Positions 26,889 to 35,064 of a DNA stretch of 64,000 nt are shown here, piece by piece. The stretch comes from Acetobacter sicerae (GTDB lineage: Bacteria > Pseudomonadota > Alphaproteobacteria > Acetobacterales > Acetobacteraceae). Made by a program: the position numbers and the translations under genes. The stretch covers positions 248,001 to 312,000 of the forward strand of contig NZ_JAAABN010000003.1 in NCBI RefSeq assembly GCF_011516765.1, in the 5' to 3' direction. Positions within the stretch are counted from its first letter, which is position 1, and each line of letters opens with the position of its first letter. The notes beneath the pieces are model-generated. The model saw nothing but the letters and a program-made list of their open reading frames with translations, was not told the DNA's origin and made no database searches.

Positions 26889-28277
26889 ATGCCAGCCTCA
26901 CCTCTTTCTTCAGAACCCTTGCCCGGACATGTCTGGTTCGATGTCGAGGATCTGTTCGAGTATGGCCGCACCAATACACGTCCCAGCGGCATCCAGCGGG
27001 TCGCTTTCGAAATCCAGCGCGCCATGCGCAGCCTGCCGGATATGCAGCAGCGCATCGGCTTTCTGAGGCACAGTCTGGATGGACGCCGGTTTGTCGTCGT
27101 ACCGGATGCGGAGGTCGGGGCGCTTTACGAACGTCTCACAACACATACGGAGCAGGTTTCCGGACAGGCCGGTTCAGTCAGTTCCAGTGAACGCGCAACG
27201 CCCTCCCTGCTCCGACGTCTTGCTCTGCGACTTCCTGTACCCGTGCGTGTGCCGCTGGGACAGTTGGCCGCTCACCAGAGCGCAGCCCTGCGGGATCTGC
27301 CTGCGTTGGCGCGAGGGGCTCTTTCCATCATCCGTCAGGCCAGACAACAGAGCGACACCCGAGCGCGACACCCCTTCCAGCCTGCACCGCATGATGTCAT
27401 TCTGGCGTTGGGCGCACCATGGGCGCATCCTGATTACGGAACGCTCATCAACCATTATCGTCACCATCACGGTGTGACATTCGGTCTGCTGGTGCATGAC
27501 ATCATTCCGCTGCTTTACCCCGAATGGTGTCCAGCGGGCCTGCCGCGTGTTTTCCGACGCTGGCTGACCTCCACCCTGCCAGCCTGCGATCAGGTGTTTT
27601 CAGTCTCTCAAGCCACCCGGAACGATATTGAAAGGCAGTTTCCCGGCGTGACCGCTCATCCGATCCGGATGGGCGGCATGAAACCCGGCGAACCGAAAAA
27701 CGACGACGTCCCGTCTGCCATCAGCCGCCCCTATATCCTGTCCGTGGGGACGTTCGAGGTCCGCAAGAATCATGTGCTTCTCTTCCGTCTCTGGCGACGG
27801 CTTCTGAGTGAACACAGGCCGGAGGATATTCCTCATCTGGTTCTTGTCGGCTCGCCGGGATGGCTGGCGGAAGACCTGATGGGACAGCTCAGAAACAGCA
27901 ATTTTCTGGATGGGCATATCACGCTCATTCTGCGTCCTTCCGATGCGCAGCTCGACACGCTCTACCGGAACGCGCTGTTCACGGTCGTGCCGTCTTTTTA
28001 CGAAGGCTGGGGCCTGCCCGTGTCGGAAAGCCTCATACGCGGCAAGGTCTGTCTGGCTTCCGATCGCGGAGCGCTGGTGGAAGCGGGGCAGGGGCTGACC
28101 GGGCATTTTGATCCGGACAATCTCAACGATGCTCTGAAAAAGATCAGACAGCTTCTGTTTGAGGCCAATACGCTTGCGGAACTGACGCAGCGGGTTGGGA
28201 GAGACTTCAGGGAAACCCCGTGGACTTTCGCGGCGCAGGATATCCTCCGGGCCTTCCGCACCGAGAAACAGTCGTGA
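26889..28277 (+). CDS. GT4-family glycosyltransferase
   Basis: 462 residues with a two-domain GT-B plan. The N-terminal domain includes HVWFDVEDLFEYGRTNTRPSG, typical of bacterial GT4 enzymes of exopolysaccharide clusters. The C-terminal nucleotide-sugar domain has ILSVGTFEVRKNH, LVLVGSPGW and the E-x7-E signature in PSFYEGWGLPVSESL. It is cytoplasmic, probably peripheral at the membrane. There is no polysaccharide operon around it, so donor and acceptor are unknown. The 240 bp upstream hold no other gene. Confidence 0.88.
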   Translation: MPASPLSSEPLPGHVWFDVEDLFEYGRTNTRPSGIQRVAFEIQRAMRSLPDMQQRIGFLRHSLDGRRFVVVPDAEVGALYERLTTHTEQVSGQAGSVSSSERATPSLLRRLALRLPVPVRVPLGQLAAHQSAALRDLPALARGALSIIRQARQQSDTRARHPFQPAPHDVILALGAPWAHPDYGTLINHYRHHHGVTFGLLVHDIIPLLYPEWCPAGLPRVFRRWLTSTLPACDQVFSVSQATRNDIERQFPGVTAHPIRMGGMKPGEPKNDDVPSAISRPYILSVGTFEVRKNHVLLFRLWRRLLSEHRPEDIPHLVLVGSPGWLAEDLMGQLRNSNFLDGHITLILRPSDAQLDTLYRNALFTVVPSFYEGWGLPVSESLIRGKVCLASDRGALVEAGQGLTGHFDPDNLNDALKKIRQLLFEANTLAELTQRVGRDFRETPWTFAAQDILRAFRTEKQS

Positions 28278-28371
28278 CCACCTTTGTGCCGCAACAGAAG
28301 ATGTTCCTGTCATAAAAGTAAAAAGCACGGCATTTCTTGCTACCGGCAGCGGCTAAGGCTACGAATGCTTC

Positions 28372-28743
28372 ATGATCCGTCTTATCCTGCTTGTCCCCTT
28401 TCTTCTGGCTCTGATCCTGTTTGCCGCGAGCAATCAGGAGCCCTCACAGATGTGGTTCCTGACCTACAGCTGGTCTTCCTCTGTGGGTGTGCTGGCCGTT
28501 CTGACCGCTTTTGTCGGCCTGCTGCTCGGCGCGTTCGGCGTCTGGGTCAGTGAGCTGAGCCAGCGTCGCCGGGCCAGAAAGGCCGAGGCCCGAAACAAGG
28601 AACTGGAGGCAACCGTCGCCAGCCAGACGGTGGAGCTTGAGCGGTTGCAGACACAGATGCGTCTCTCCGCCACAACCAGCGCTGCCCCGCCGGCCACAAC
28701 GACGATCACGCCGATTGCGCCGCCATCTTCTTCGGCGGTCTGA
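28372..28743 (+). CDS. lapA: LapA-domain (DUF1049) inner-membrane protein
   Basis: 123 residues with two N-terminal transmembrane helices (LILLVPFLLALILFAASNQ; VGVLAVLTAFVGLLLGAFGV) followed by a basic coiled coil (RRRARKAEARNKELEATVAS) and a Pro/Thr/Ser tail. This is the LapA/YciS plan, linked in E. coli to lipopolysaccharide assembly control. It lies 3 bp upstream of pyrF in the same direction, the arrangement frequent in alphaproteobacteria. The TPR partner LapB is not in the window. Confidence 0.88.
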   Translation: MIRLILLVPFLLALILFAASNQEPSQMWFLTYSWSSSVGVLAVLTAFVGLLLGAFGVWVSELSQRRRARKAEARNKELEATVASQTVELERLQTQMRLSATTSAAPPATTTITPIAPPSSSAV

Positions 28744-28746
28744 GGC

Positions 28747-29454
28747 ATGGCACAGCGTCGCACACGGCTTATCGCCGCTCTTGATACGCGTGATCCTGCA
28801 CAGGCCGAGGCATGGGCAGCTTCTGTCTCGCCGCATGCGGACGCCATCAAGCTGGGACTGGAATTTGCCTACGCCGCCGGTTTCGATGCCGTCGAGCGAG
28901 TCGCGTCGGGGCGTGACCTGTTTCTCGATCTGAAGCTGCACGACATTCCCAACACGGTGGGAGCCGCCATCGGCAGCCTGAGCCGGATCAGACCGGCCAT
29001 GCTGACCATTCACGCAGGCGGAGGCAGCGCGATGGTCGCAGCCGCCCGCAAGGCCTGCGATGACAGTTTCCCGGAAGACCAGAAGCCGATCCTGCTGGCG
29101 GTCACGGTTCTGACCAGTCTCGACGATCACGGTCTCGCCGAGATGGGCATAAAGGACGGCGCAAAGGCGCAGGTTCTCCGTCTGGCTGAACTGGCGCTCC
29201 GCAATGGCGCGGACGGGCTGGTCTGTTCCGCGCATGAACTGGCGGCGTTGCGGGCGGAATTCGGCGACAAACCGGTGTTGGTGACGCCCGGTATCCGGCC
29301 GCATGGCGCGGCCGTGGGCGACCAGAAGCGCGTCATGACTCCCACCGAAGCCCGCACGGCCGGCGCTGACTGGATTGTTGTCGGGCGTCCGATCTCCGGT
29401 GCGGCGGATCCGACCGCAGCCGCAGCGGCCATTGCGGCAGAACTCTCGGAATAA
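28747..29454 (+). CDS. pyrF: Orotidine 5'-phosphate decarboxylase
   Basis: 235 residues of the class I OMP decarboxylase fold. The catalytic D-x-K-x-x-D motif is FLDLKLHDIPNTV, and the phosphate-binding region is VTPGIRP with VVGRPISGA near the C terminus. It makes UMP in the last step of de novo pyrimidine synthesis. It starts 3 bp after lapA, and trpF follows after 13 bp, so a lapA-pyrF-trpF transcript is likely. Confidence 0.97.
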   Translation: MAQRRTRLIAALDTRDPAQAEAWAASVSPHADAIKLGLEFAYAAGFDAVERVASGRDLFLDLKLHDIPNTVGAAIGSLSRIRPAMLTIHAGGGSAMVAAARKACDDSFPEDQKPILLAVTVLTSLDDHGLAEMGIKDGAKAQVLRLAELALRNGADGLVCSAHELAALRAEFGDKPVLVTPGIRPHGAAVGDQKRVMTPTEARTAGADWIVVGRPISGAADPTAAAAAIAAELSE

Positions 29455-29467
29455 GGCTCCTCCGCGC

Positions 29468-30103
29468 ATGAGTGTTGGCGTCAAGATCTGTGGGCTGACT
29501 GAAGAGCGCGGGCTGGATGCCTGTCTGGAATACGGGGCGGACTGGATCGGTCTGAACTTCTTCGCGAAGTCTCCCCGTTACATCATGCCGGTGCGTGCCG
29601 CCGAGCTTGCCCGGCGGACCCGCGGCACCCGTTCGGTCTGTGTCGGGCTGTTTGTCGAACCCACGGACGCCGAGGTTACGGCAGTGCTCGATACCGTGCC
29701 GCTCGACGTGCTCCAGCTCTATACCTCGCCGGAGAGAGCGGCAGCACTTGCCCGCCTGTCCGGCAAGGAAATCTGGCTCTCCTGTCCTGTGTCGAGCCGT
29801 GCGGATCTGCCAGTCCAGTGCGGTGTTCAGCGTCTGGTCGTCGAATCCCGTGCGCCGAAAGACGCCAGCCGGCCCGGAGGGAACGGGCTGACGTTGCCCT
29901 GGGACGTAACGGCGGGGTGGACTGCGCCAGCACCGTGGATTCTCGCCGGTGGCCTGACGCCGGAGAATGTCGGGCAGGCTGTCCGCATGAGTGAAGCGCC
30001 TGCGGTGGATGTGGCGTCCGGCGTGGAGAGTGCGCCGGGAATCAAGGATCCGACAGCCGTGAAGCAGTTCATTGAGCGGGCGCGATCAGCCCGGATTGCC
30101 TGA
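29468..30103 (+). CDS. trpF: Phosphoribosylanthranilate isomerase
   Basis: 211 residues. The N-terminal VKICGLT carries the catalytic Cys, and the C-terminal AVDVASGVESAPGIKD carries the phosphate site and DVASGVE, both diagnostic of TrpF. It acts in tryptophan synthesis. The ATG at 29468 is taken although the frame is open into pyrF. In many alphaproteobacteria trpB and trpA follow; here a tRNA-Ser gene follows instead. Confidence 0.95.
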   Translation: MSVGVKICGLTEERGLDACLEYGADWIGLNFFAKSPRYIMPVRAAELARRTRGTRSVCVGLFVEPTDAEVTAVLDTVPLDVLQLYTSPERAAALARLSGKEIWLSCPVSSRADLPVQCGVQRLVVESRAPKDASRPGGNGLTLPWDVTAGWTAPAPWILAGGLTPENVGQAVRMSEAPAVDVASGVESAPGIKDPTAVKQFIERARSARIA

Positions 30104-30160
30104 AACGCATTTTCCCCCTTGAGTCTCGGACAGATACTGGTATGAAACGCTCCGTGCGCT

Positions 30161-30251
30161 GGAGAGATGGCCGAGCGGCTTAAGGCGCACGCTTGGAAAG
30201 CGTGTGTGCGTTAATAGCGTACCGAGGGTTCGAATCCCTCTCTCTCCGCCA
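30161..30251 (+). tRNA. tRNA-Ser (anticodon GGA)
   Basis: A complete type II tRNA. The acceptor stem is GGAGAGA / TCTCTCC with discriminator G and encoded CCA. The D arm has GGCCGAGCGGCTTAAGGC, the anticodon stem-loop is CACGC-TTGGAAA-GCGTG with GGA at 30195-30197, there is a long variable arm, and the T arm is GAGGGTTCGAATCCCTC. Confidence 0.97.
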
Positions 30252-30697
30252 TGCACTCAATTTTCTAATGAAATCAGCTAATTAGACCCGGTGAGCGTCA
30301 CAGTGTTTGTGACCGTGCGTCACTGGTCCAGCGTCACTATTTTCAGTGATGCTTCATGACCGGCTTGGCCTGCTTCTGTCCCGAGGATTAGAAGATGGGC
30401 ATGGACGACATGAGCAATCTGACGGTGATCAATCCATTCCGACAACACACACCAGTCAGAACGAAATATCCCTCCCAGCTGAAATGTCCTCCGCAGCATC
30501 TGAGTATTCTGGTAATCCTCGCACTGCTCATCTTGTGATCTGACATTTCCCCAAACATCCCTATTCCGGCCCATTTGACGTATTCTTGCTGTCTGACAGG
30601 ATTTCTGCCTGTCACAGTCAGGGATTAACCTCCATCTGTATTGGTGGAACACAATGGAGTAGGCTGGCGGTCCGGAGTTAAAAGGACTGGTCACAGG
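30252..30697. other. Stretch after tRNA-Ser with no convincing gene
   Basis: 446 bp. Frames exist on both strands (the longest is on the minus strand, 30320-30817) but have irregular codon use, overlap the downstream lipoprotein gene and match no family I know. It may be decayed DNA. No repeat of the tRNA 3' end was seen, so there is no evidence of an integrated element here. Confidence 0.4.
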
Positions 30698-31090
30698 ATG
30701 AAGATCATCAGAACTGTTGTCGTACTGGCTGTGATAGCCAGTACGAGCGCCTGCACGTCTACGGGTGATGCTTCCATAAAAAATACGACCATTCAGGAAG
30801 TGAATCAGAATATTCATGATGGCGTGACGACTTCATCGCAGGTGCGTCAGATTTACGGTGAACCGGGACAGAAAACTTACGAAAATGGCTATGAAGTCTG
30901 GGTTTACAGTTTTACGTCCGGCAGGGAAGATGGCCTCTCAATCGCTCAGGATGTAGTGGGCCTGGGCATGATTGGGGAAAGATCAAACAATAAAAACAAG
31001 ACGCTTACTGTCGTCTTTGGAAATGATGTCGTGCTGAAACATAGTTTCACCACCGCGAATTTCAGTTCCGGTAGCGGATTGAGACAGTAA
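30698..31090 (+). CDS. SmpA/OmlA-like small lipoprotein
   Basis: 130 residues from the ATG at 30698 (CACAGG just upstream). A short signal ends in STSAC (Cys19), a slightly unusual lipobox. The mature part (VNQNIHDGVTTSSQVRQIYG, then EPGQ, then YEVWVYSF) follows the BamE/SmpA/OmlA pattern of T-x-x-x-V-x-x-x-x-G-x-P followed by W-x-Y. Such proteins are outer-membrane-anchored; BamE itself supports beta-barrel assembly, but this is probably a paralogue because its signal and spacing differ. Confidence 0.8.
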   Translation: MKIIRTVVVLAVIASTSACTSTGDASIKNTTIQEVNQNIHDGVTTSSQVRQIYGEPGQKTYENGYEVWVYSFTSGREDGLSIAQDVVGLGMIGERSNNKNKTLTVVFGNDVVLKHSFTTANFSSGSGLRQ

Positions 31091-31261
31091 TCTGGTGAAT
31101 CGAAGACCTTTCGGCCAGATTTCGACATGAGGGATGAAATCCCGGAGAGCCGCCCAACTTCACGAGGTTCTTCGCACCCTTCAGCTTACGACATTCCCGC
31201 CTCCGTGGACCTTCCGCACTAACTGAACTAGATGTGCTCAGGGGAATCAGGGGAACGCCGA

Positions 31262-32461
31262 ATGACAGGGTCGTCGTCCAACGATAGGGAGAGCGACGGA
31301 AGTAAACAGGACTGGCTCGACAACCGCCTGCCTGTCAGACGCTTTCTGTCCGCCCAGTTCCGCCATTTCCCGATGCCGCGTTCGGCCAACATGCTCTGGA
31401 CCGTGGGGGCCATGCTGTCGGCGGTCCTCGTCCTGATGCTGCTGTCCGGTCTTGTGCTGGCTATGAATTACACGCCGACAGTCGCAGGAGCGTTCGCGTC
31501 CATCGAGGCGATCGAGCGGCGCGTGCCGTCCGGCTGGCTGATGCGGTCGATGCATATGGCGGGGGCGAGCCTGTTTCTTGGCGCGCTTTATCTCCATCTG
31601 TTCCGTGGCCTGTATTACGGCTCCTACAAGAAGCCGCGCGAACTGGTGTGGCTGCTTGGACTGCTGCTGCTGGTGATGACCATGATCACCGCTTTCGCCG
31701 GATATGTTCTGCCGTGGGGACAGATGTCCTACTGGGGTGCCGACATCGCCGGAAAGGCGCTGGCCTCCATTCCCGTCATCGGTTCGTTTGCTGAGCGCGT
31801 GTTTCTGTATGGCGATCAGCCGGGCGACGGCACGCTGCACCATCTTTTCGTGCTGCATTTCACACTGGCGTTTGCGATTGTCGCCGTGGTCGGCCTGCAT
31901 GTGGCGAGCGTGCATGTCGCAGGTTCCGGAAACCCGAGCGGGGTTGAGCCGGACCGGAAAGGGAGGCTGCCCTTCTCACCCTATTTCGCGATCAAGGACG
32001 CCTTCGGAGTAGCGGTTTTCGCAATCATTCTGGCCGCGGTAATGTTCCTGTTTCCGGACCTTGTGACAGAAGCGGCGAATTATCGTCCCGCCAACCCTTT
32101 GCGCACACCGACAAATATTGAGCCTGAGTGGTATTTTCTGCCTTTTTATGGAATGCTTCAGGCTATTCCGTTCAAGTTTGGCGGTCTCGTTGCTTCGGTG
32201 GGTGCCGTGGCGGTGCTGTTTTTTGCGCCGTGGCTCGATACGTCGCCTGTACGGTCCGCTCAGCAAAGACCACTCATTCGCCTGTCCATGATCCTTCTCG
32301 TTGTCTCGTTCGTGGCGCTGGGTCTGGCCGGAAAGCATCACATGGAGGGGGGCTGGCTGATTATCGGACGATGCGCGACGGTGTTCTACTTTTTCCATTT
32401 TCTCGTGGTTCTGCCGCTTGTGTCCCGCCGTGAAAATGCGGCTCTGGAGGACGCATCGTGA
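31262..32461 (+). CDS. petB: Cytochrome b of the ubiquinol-cytochrome c reductase (bc1) type
   Basis: About 399 residues with eight hydrophobic helices. Haem ligand pairs are in helix B (SMHMAGASLFLGALYLHLFR) and helix D (VLHFTLAFAIVAVVGLH, His pair 14 apart). The quinol-site PEWY motif is present (IEPEWYFLPFYG), and GYVLPWGQMSYWGA is the cd1-helix region. The ATG at 31262 has AGGGGA upstream; another ATG at 31232 is possible. It overlaps the cytochrome c1 start by four bases. No Rieske gene precedes it, unlike the usual petABC order. Confidence 0.95.
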   Translation: MTGSSSNDRESDGSKQDWLDNRLPVRRFLSAQFRHFPMPRSANMLWTVGAMLSAVLVLMLLSGLVLAMNYTPTVAGAFASIEAIERRVPSGWLMRSMHMAGASLFLGALYLHLFRGLYYGSYKKPRELVWLLGLLLLVMTMITAFAGYVLPWGQMSYWGADIAGKALASIPVIGSFAERVFLYGDQPGDGTLHHLFVLHFTLAFAIVAVVGLHVASVHVAGSGNPSGVEPDRKGRLPFSPYFAIKDAFGVAVFAIILAAVMFLFPDLVTEAANYRPANPLRTPTNIEPEWYFLPFYGMLQAIPFKFGGLVASVGAVAVLFFAPWLDTSPVRSAQQRPLIRLSMILLVVSFVALGLAGKHHMEGGWLIIGRCATVFYFFHFLVVLPLVSRRENAALEDAS

Positions 32462-33213
32462 AGGTGAAGTCCGTCCTTCCCGCCCTTACTGTCGCGCTTT
32501 TCAGTGTATCGTCCATGCAGGCGCAGACCCTGCCCGATCATGATCATGCGCCCCCTCAGCACTGGAGCTTTGAAGGGCCGCTGGGCAATTTCGATCTTGC
32601 CGCCGTACAGCGTGGGTATGTGGTTTACGAGCAGGTCTGTTCATCGTGTCACGGCATGAAGCATGTCCAGTTCAGAGATCTGGAAGGCATGGGTCTTGAT
32701 GCTGAAGCCGTAAAATCCATTGCGTCCGGCTATCAGATTCAGGACGGACGGGATCTGTCTGGTGCGCTGAAATATCGGCATGGTCTGCCGGACGATGAGT
32801 TCCCGACGCCTGTCAGACCGGCTGGCGTTCCGAAGGGAATGCTGCCGCCGGACCAGTCGCGATTGACCGTGGTGTATCCGGGCGGCCCGGACAGGGTTTA
32901 CGCGCTGCTCACCGGTTATGGGCCTGCTCCGGCTGGTGTGGCGGTGTCGTCTGGCCAGTTTTACAACCGTTTTGCACAGGGTCGGCAGATCGCCATGAAG
33001 CCACCGCTGCGGGACGGCGAGGTTCATTACGCGGACGGGACGCCCGCGACAGTCGAGCAGGAAGCACGCGACGTCACGACCTTTCTGGCATGGGTCGCGC
33101 AGCCGCATCTGGTCGCCCGCCATCGTACCGGTGTGCGGGTGCTTGTCTATCTGCTATGCCTCGCAATCCTGCTTTTTATCTTGAAACGGAGAATCTGGTC
33201 CAATGTCGAATAG
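32458..33213 (+). CDS. petC: Cytochrome c1
   Basis: 251 residues, starting at a GTG that overlaps the cytochrome b stop (GTGA). A signal peptide (MKVKSVLPALTVALFSVSS, cleavage near MQAQ) precedes the haem c site CSSCHGMKHVQF. The C terminus has one transmembrane anchor (VLVYLLCLAILLFIL), as in cytochrome c1. It passes electrons from the Rieske protein to a soluble cytochrome c. mtnP overlaps its 3' end by 11 bp, so the following gene is probably on the same transcript. Confidence 0.93.
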   Translation: MKVKSVLPALTVALFSVSSMQAQTLPDHDHAPPQHWSFEGPLGNFDLAAVQRGYVVYEQVCSSCHGMKHVQFRDLEGMGLDAEAVKSIASGYQIQDGRDLSGALKYRHGLPDDEFPTPVRPAGVPKGMLPPDQSRLTVVYPGGPDRVYALLTGYGPAPAGVAVSSGQFYNRFAQGRQIAMKPPLRDGEVHYADGTPATVEQEARDVTTFLAWVAQPHLVARHRTGVRVLVYLLCLAILLFILKRRIWSNVE

Positions 33214-34102
33214 TCCCGCGCCTGAGGTCAAACCGGTTATCGGCATTATCGGCGGATCAGGGCTTTATGACATCGCCGGTCTTGAGAACAAGGAATGGCG
33301 GCGCGTTGATACCCCCTGGGGCGCACCGTCTGACGAACTGCTGTTTGGCACATTGGACGGCATCCGCTGCGTGTTTCTGCCCCGTCATGGGCGTGGCCAC
33401 CCGATCCCGCCGTCACGTCTGAACTATCGCGCCAACATCGCGGCGATGAAGATCGCCGGGGTCACGGACATCATCTCCCTTTCGGCTGTGGGCTCCCTCC
33501 GCGAGGATCTGCCGCCGGGGCATTTCGTGATTGTGGATCAGTTCATTGACCGCAGCTTCGCGCGTGAGAAAAGCTTCTTCGATACAGGGTGCGTGGCGCA
33601 TGTCTCCGTGGCTGATCCGGTCTGCCCGCGTATCGGTGACGTGGCGGAAGAAAAGCTTAAAGAGCTGAACATCGCCTTCACCCGTGGGGGCACCTATCTG
33701 GTGATGGAAGGGCCGCAGTTCTCCACGCGGGCGGAGAGTGAGCTGTATCGCAGCTGGGGCTGTGCGGTGATCGGCATGACCAACATGCCGGAAGCCAAGC
33801 TCGCCCGTGAAGCCGAGATCTGCTACGCGACGGTTGCGATGGTGACTGACTATGACTGCTGGCATCAGGATCATGACAGTGTCACGGTCGATGCGGTTGT
33901 CCGGGTCATGCAGCAGAATGCCGATCATGCCCGTTCGCTTGTCAAGGCGATGATCCCGGCGCTTGGTCAGCCGCGTGGCCTCTGCCCGGCCGGGTGTGAT
34001 CGTGCGCTTGAACATGCGCTGATCACCGCACCGGAGAGGCGGGAGCCAGCTCTGCTGAGCAAGCTGGAAGTGATCGCCGGACGCGTGCTCAGCGGTCAGT
34101 GA
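33203..34102 (+). CDS. mtnP: S-methyl-5'-thioadenosine phosphorylase
   Basis: 299 residues of the PNP/MTAP family. The N terminus VIGIIGGSGLYDI, the phosphate-binding LPRHGRGHPIPPS and the purine-site GMTNMPEAKLAREAEICYA are all diagnostic of MTA phosphorylase rather than PNP. It recycles methylthioadenosine from polyamine and related synthesis toward methionine. The ATG lies inside the cytochrome c1 coding end (11-bp overlap). No other methionine salvage gene is adjacent. An AT-stem repeat follows the stop. Confidence 0.95.
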   Translation: MSNSPAPEVKPVIGIIGGSGLYDIAGLENKEWRRVDTPWGAPSDELLFGTLDGIRCVFLPRHGRGHPIPPSRLNYRANIAAMKIAGVTDIISLSAVGSLREDLPPGHFVIVDQFIDRSFAREKSFFDTGCVAHVSVADPVCPRIGDVAEEKLKELNIAFTRGGTYLVMEGPQFSTRAESELYRSWGCAVIGMTNMPEAKLAREAEICYATVAMVTDYDCWHQDHDSVTVDAVVRVMQQNADHARSLVKAMIPALGQPRGLCPAGCDRALEHALITAPERREPALLSKLEVIAGRVLSGQ

Positions 34103-34122
34103 CTGGCAGGTTCGATAATTTA

Positions 34123-34174
34123 AAAAGCTTCAGGGAACGTCGCCTTTTTGAAAAAAGGCGACACCCGAAAACCT
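34123..34174. repeat. Dispersed AT-stem intergenic repeat, copy C
   Basis: AAAAGCTTCAGGGAACGTCG, CCTTTTTGAAAAAAGGCGAC, ACCCGAAAACCT. A long stem GTCGCCTTTTT / AAAAAGGCGAC is obvious. It is almost identical over 50 nt to 56178-56227, and its reverse complement is seen at 58557-58595. It sits just after the mtnP stop. Confidence 0.75.
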
Positions 34175-34275
34175 CTTCATGATTTCGCTGTCATAAGAAC
34201 AACGCCCCGGCACCCCGGTTCAGGACTGGGACACGTATCGTTCTCCACATGCTCAACAGTGGAGAACCCAACAGC

Positions 34276-35028
34276 ATGACTCAGCGCAGACTGGGCAAGA
34301 AGCCCGCTCGTCTGGACCCGCGAACCTATCGCCTTTCCGCATCTCTCAGCTTTCGTCTGCCCGCTCCTCCGCCAGCGGTGAACTGGGCCGCGGACGCTGA
34401 CTGGCCGATGTGGTGTAATGATCGTCTCGGCTGCTGCACGCAGGTGTCCGTAGCGTCCGCCATCCGGACATGGACCGGTTCAGCCCTCACACCGATTCTC
34501 CTGAGTGATGAGGAAGTTGTCGCCAACTACAGCGCAGAATCCGGATATATTGAAAATGACCCGTCAACGGATCAGGGCGCGGTCGAGGTTGAGGTTCTGT
34601 CCCGCTGGTGCCGTGACGGGTATGAACGACCGGGTCAAACACGCGATTATCTGACGGCTTTTGGTTATATCAACCCGAAAGACACGCAGTCCGTTCATCG
34701 CGCCATCGCCATGCTCGGTGGCCTGTATATCGGTCTGACTCTTCCCCAGTATGCCTGTGTCGGCAATAATGACTGGGTCATCGACCCTGCCGCCGATAAC
34801 AGCATCGCTGGCGGTCATGCCGTGTGGCTGCATGGGTATGATTCCGACTGGCTCTATCTCAATACGTGGGGTGGGCCGCGCCGCATGTCTTATGATTTTT
34901 TCACCACACGCTGTGATGAAGCCTACGGTCTGATTTCCCGTCAGAACTGGACAAACCTGAAAGGCGTGTTGCCGAAAGACGAGACGATGGATGATCTTGT
35001 CGAGGAATTGCAGTCAGCGACCGGCTGA
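34276..35028 (+). CDS. Papain-fold (C1-like) cysteine peptidase homologue
   Basis: About 250 residues, no signal peptide. The active-site arrangement is readable: Cys in CNDRLGCCTQVSVASAIRTW, His in GGHAVWLHGYD and Asn in LYLNTWGG. The usual papain oxyanion Gln motif is replaced by NDRLG, as in the NDxxGDC-type phage-associated relatives. The Cys-His-Asn triad could still work; alternatively it is a non-catalytic binding domain. The ATG at 34276 (GGAGA upstream) is preferred to the one at 34249. It stands alone, with no neighbour that suggests a substrate. Confidence 0.7.
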   Translation: MTQRRLGKKPARLDPRTYRLSASLSFRLPAPPPAVNWAADADWPMWCNDRLGCCTQVSVASAIRTWTGSALTPILLSDEEVVANYSAESGYIENDPSTDQGAVEVEVLSRWCRDGYERPGQTRDYLTAFGYINPKDTQSVHRAIAMLGGLYIGLTLPQYACVGNNDWVIDPAADNSIAGGHAVWLHGYDSDWLYLNTWGGPRRMSYDFFTTRCDEAYGLISRQNWTNLKGVLPKDETMDDLVEELQSATG

Positions 35029-35064
35029 AGACGCCGTTTCACGTCCGGCACCCTGTGTGGGTCG

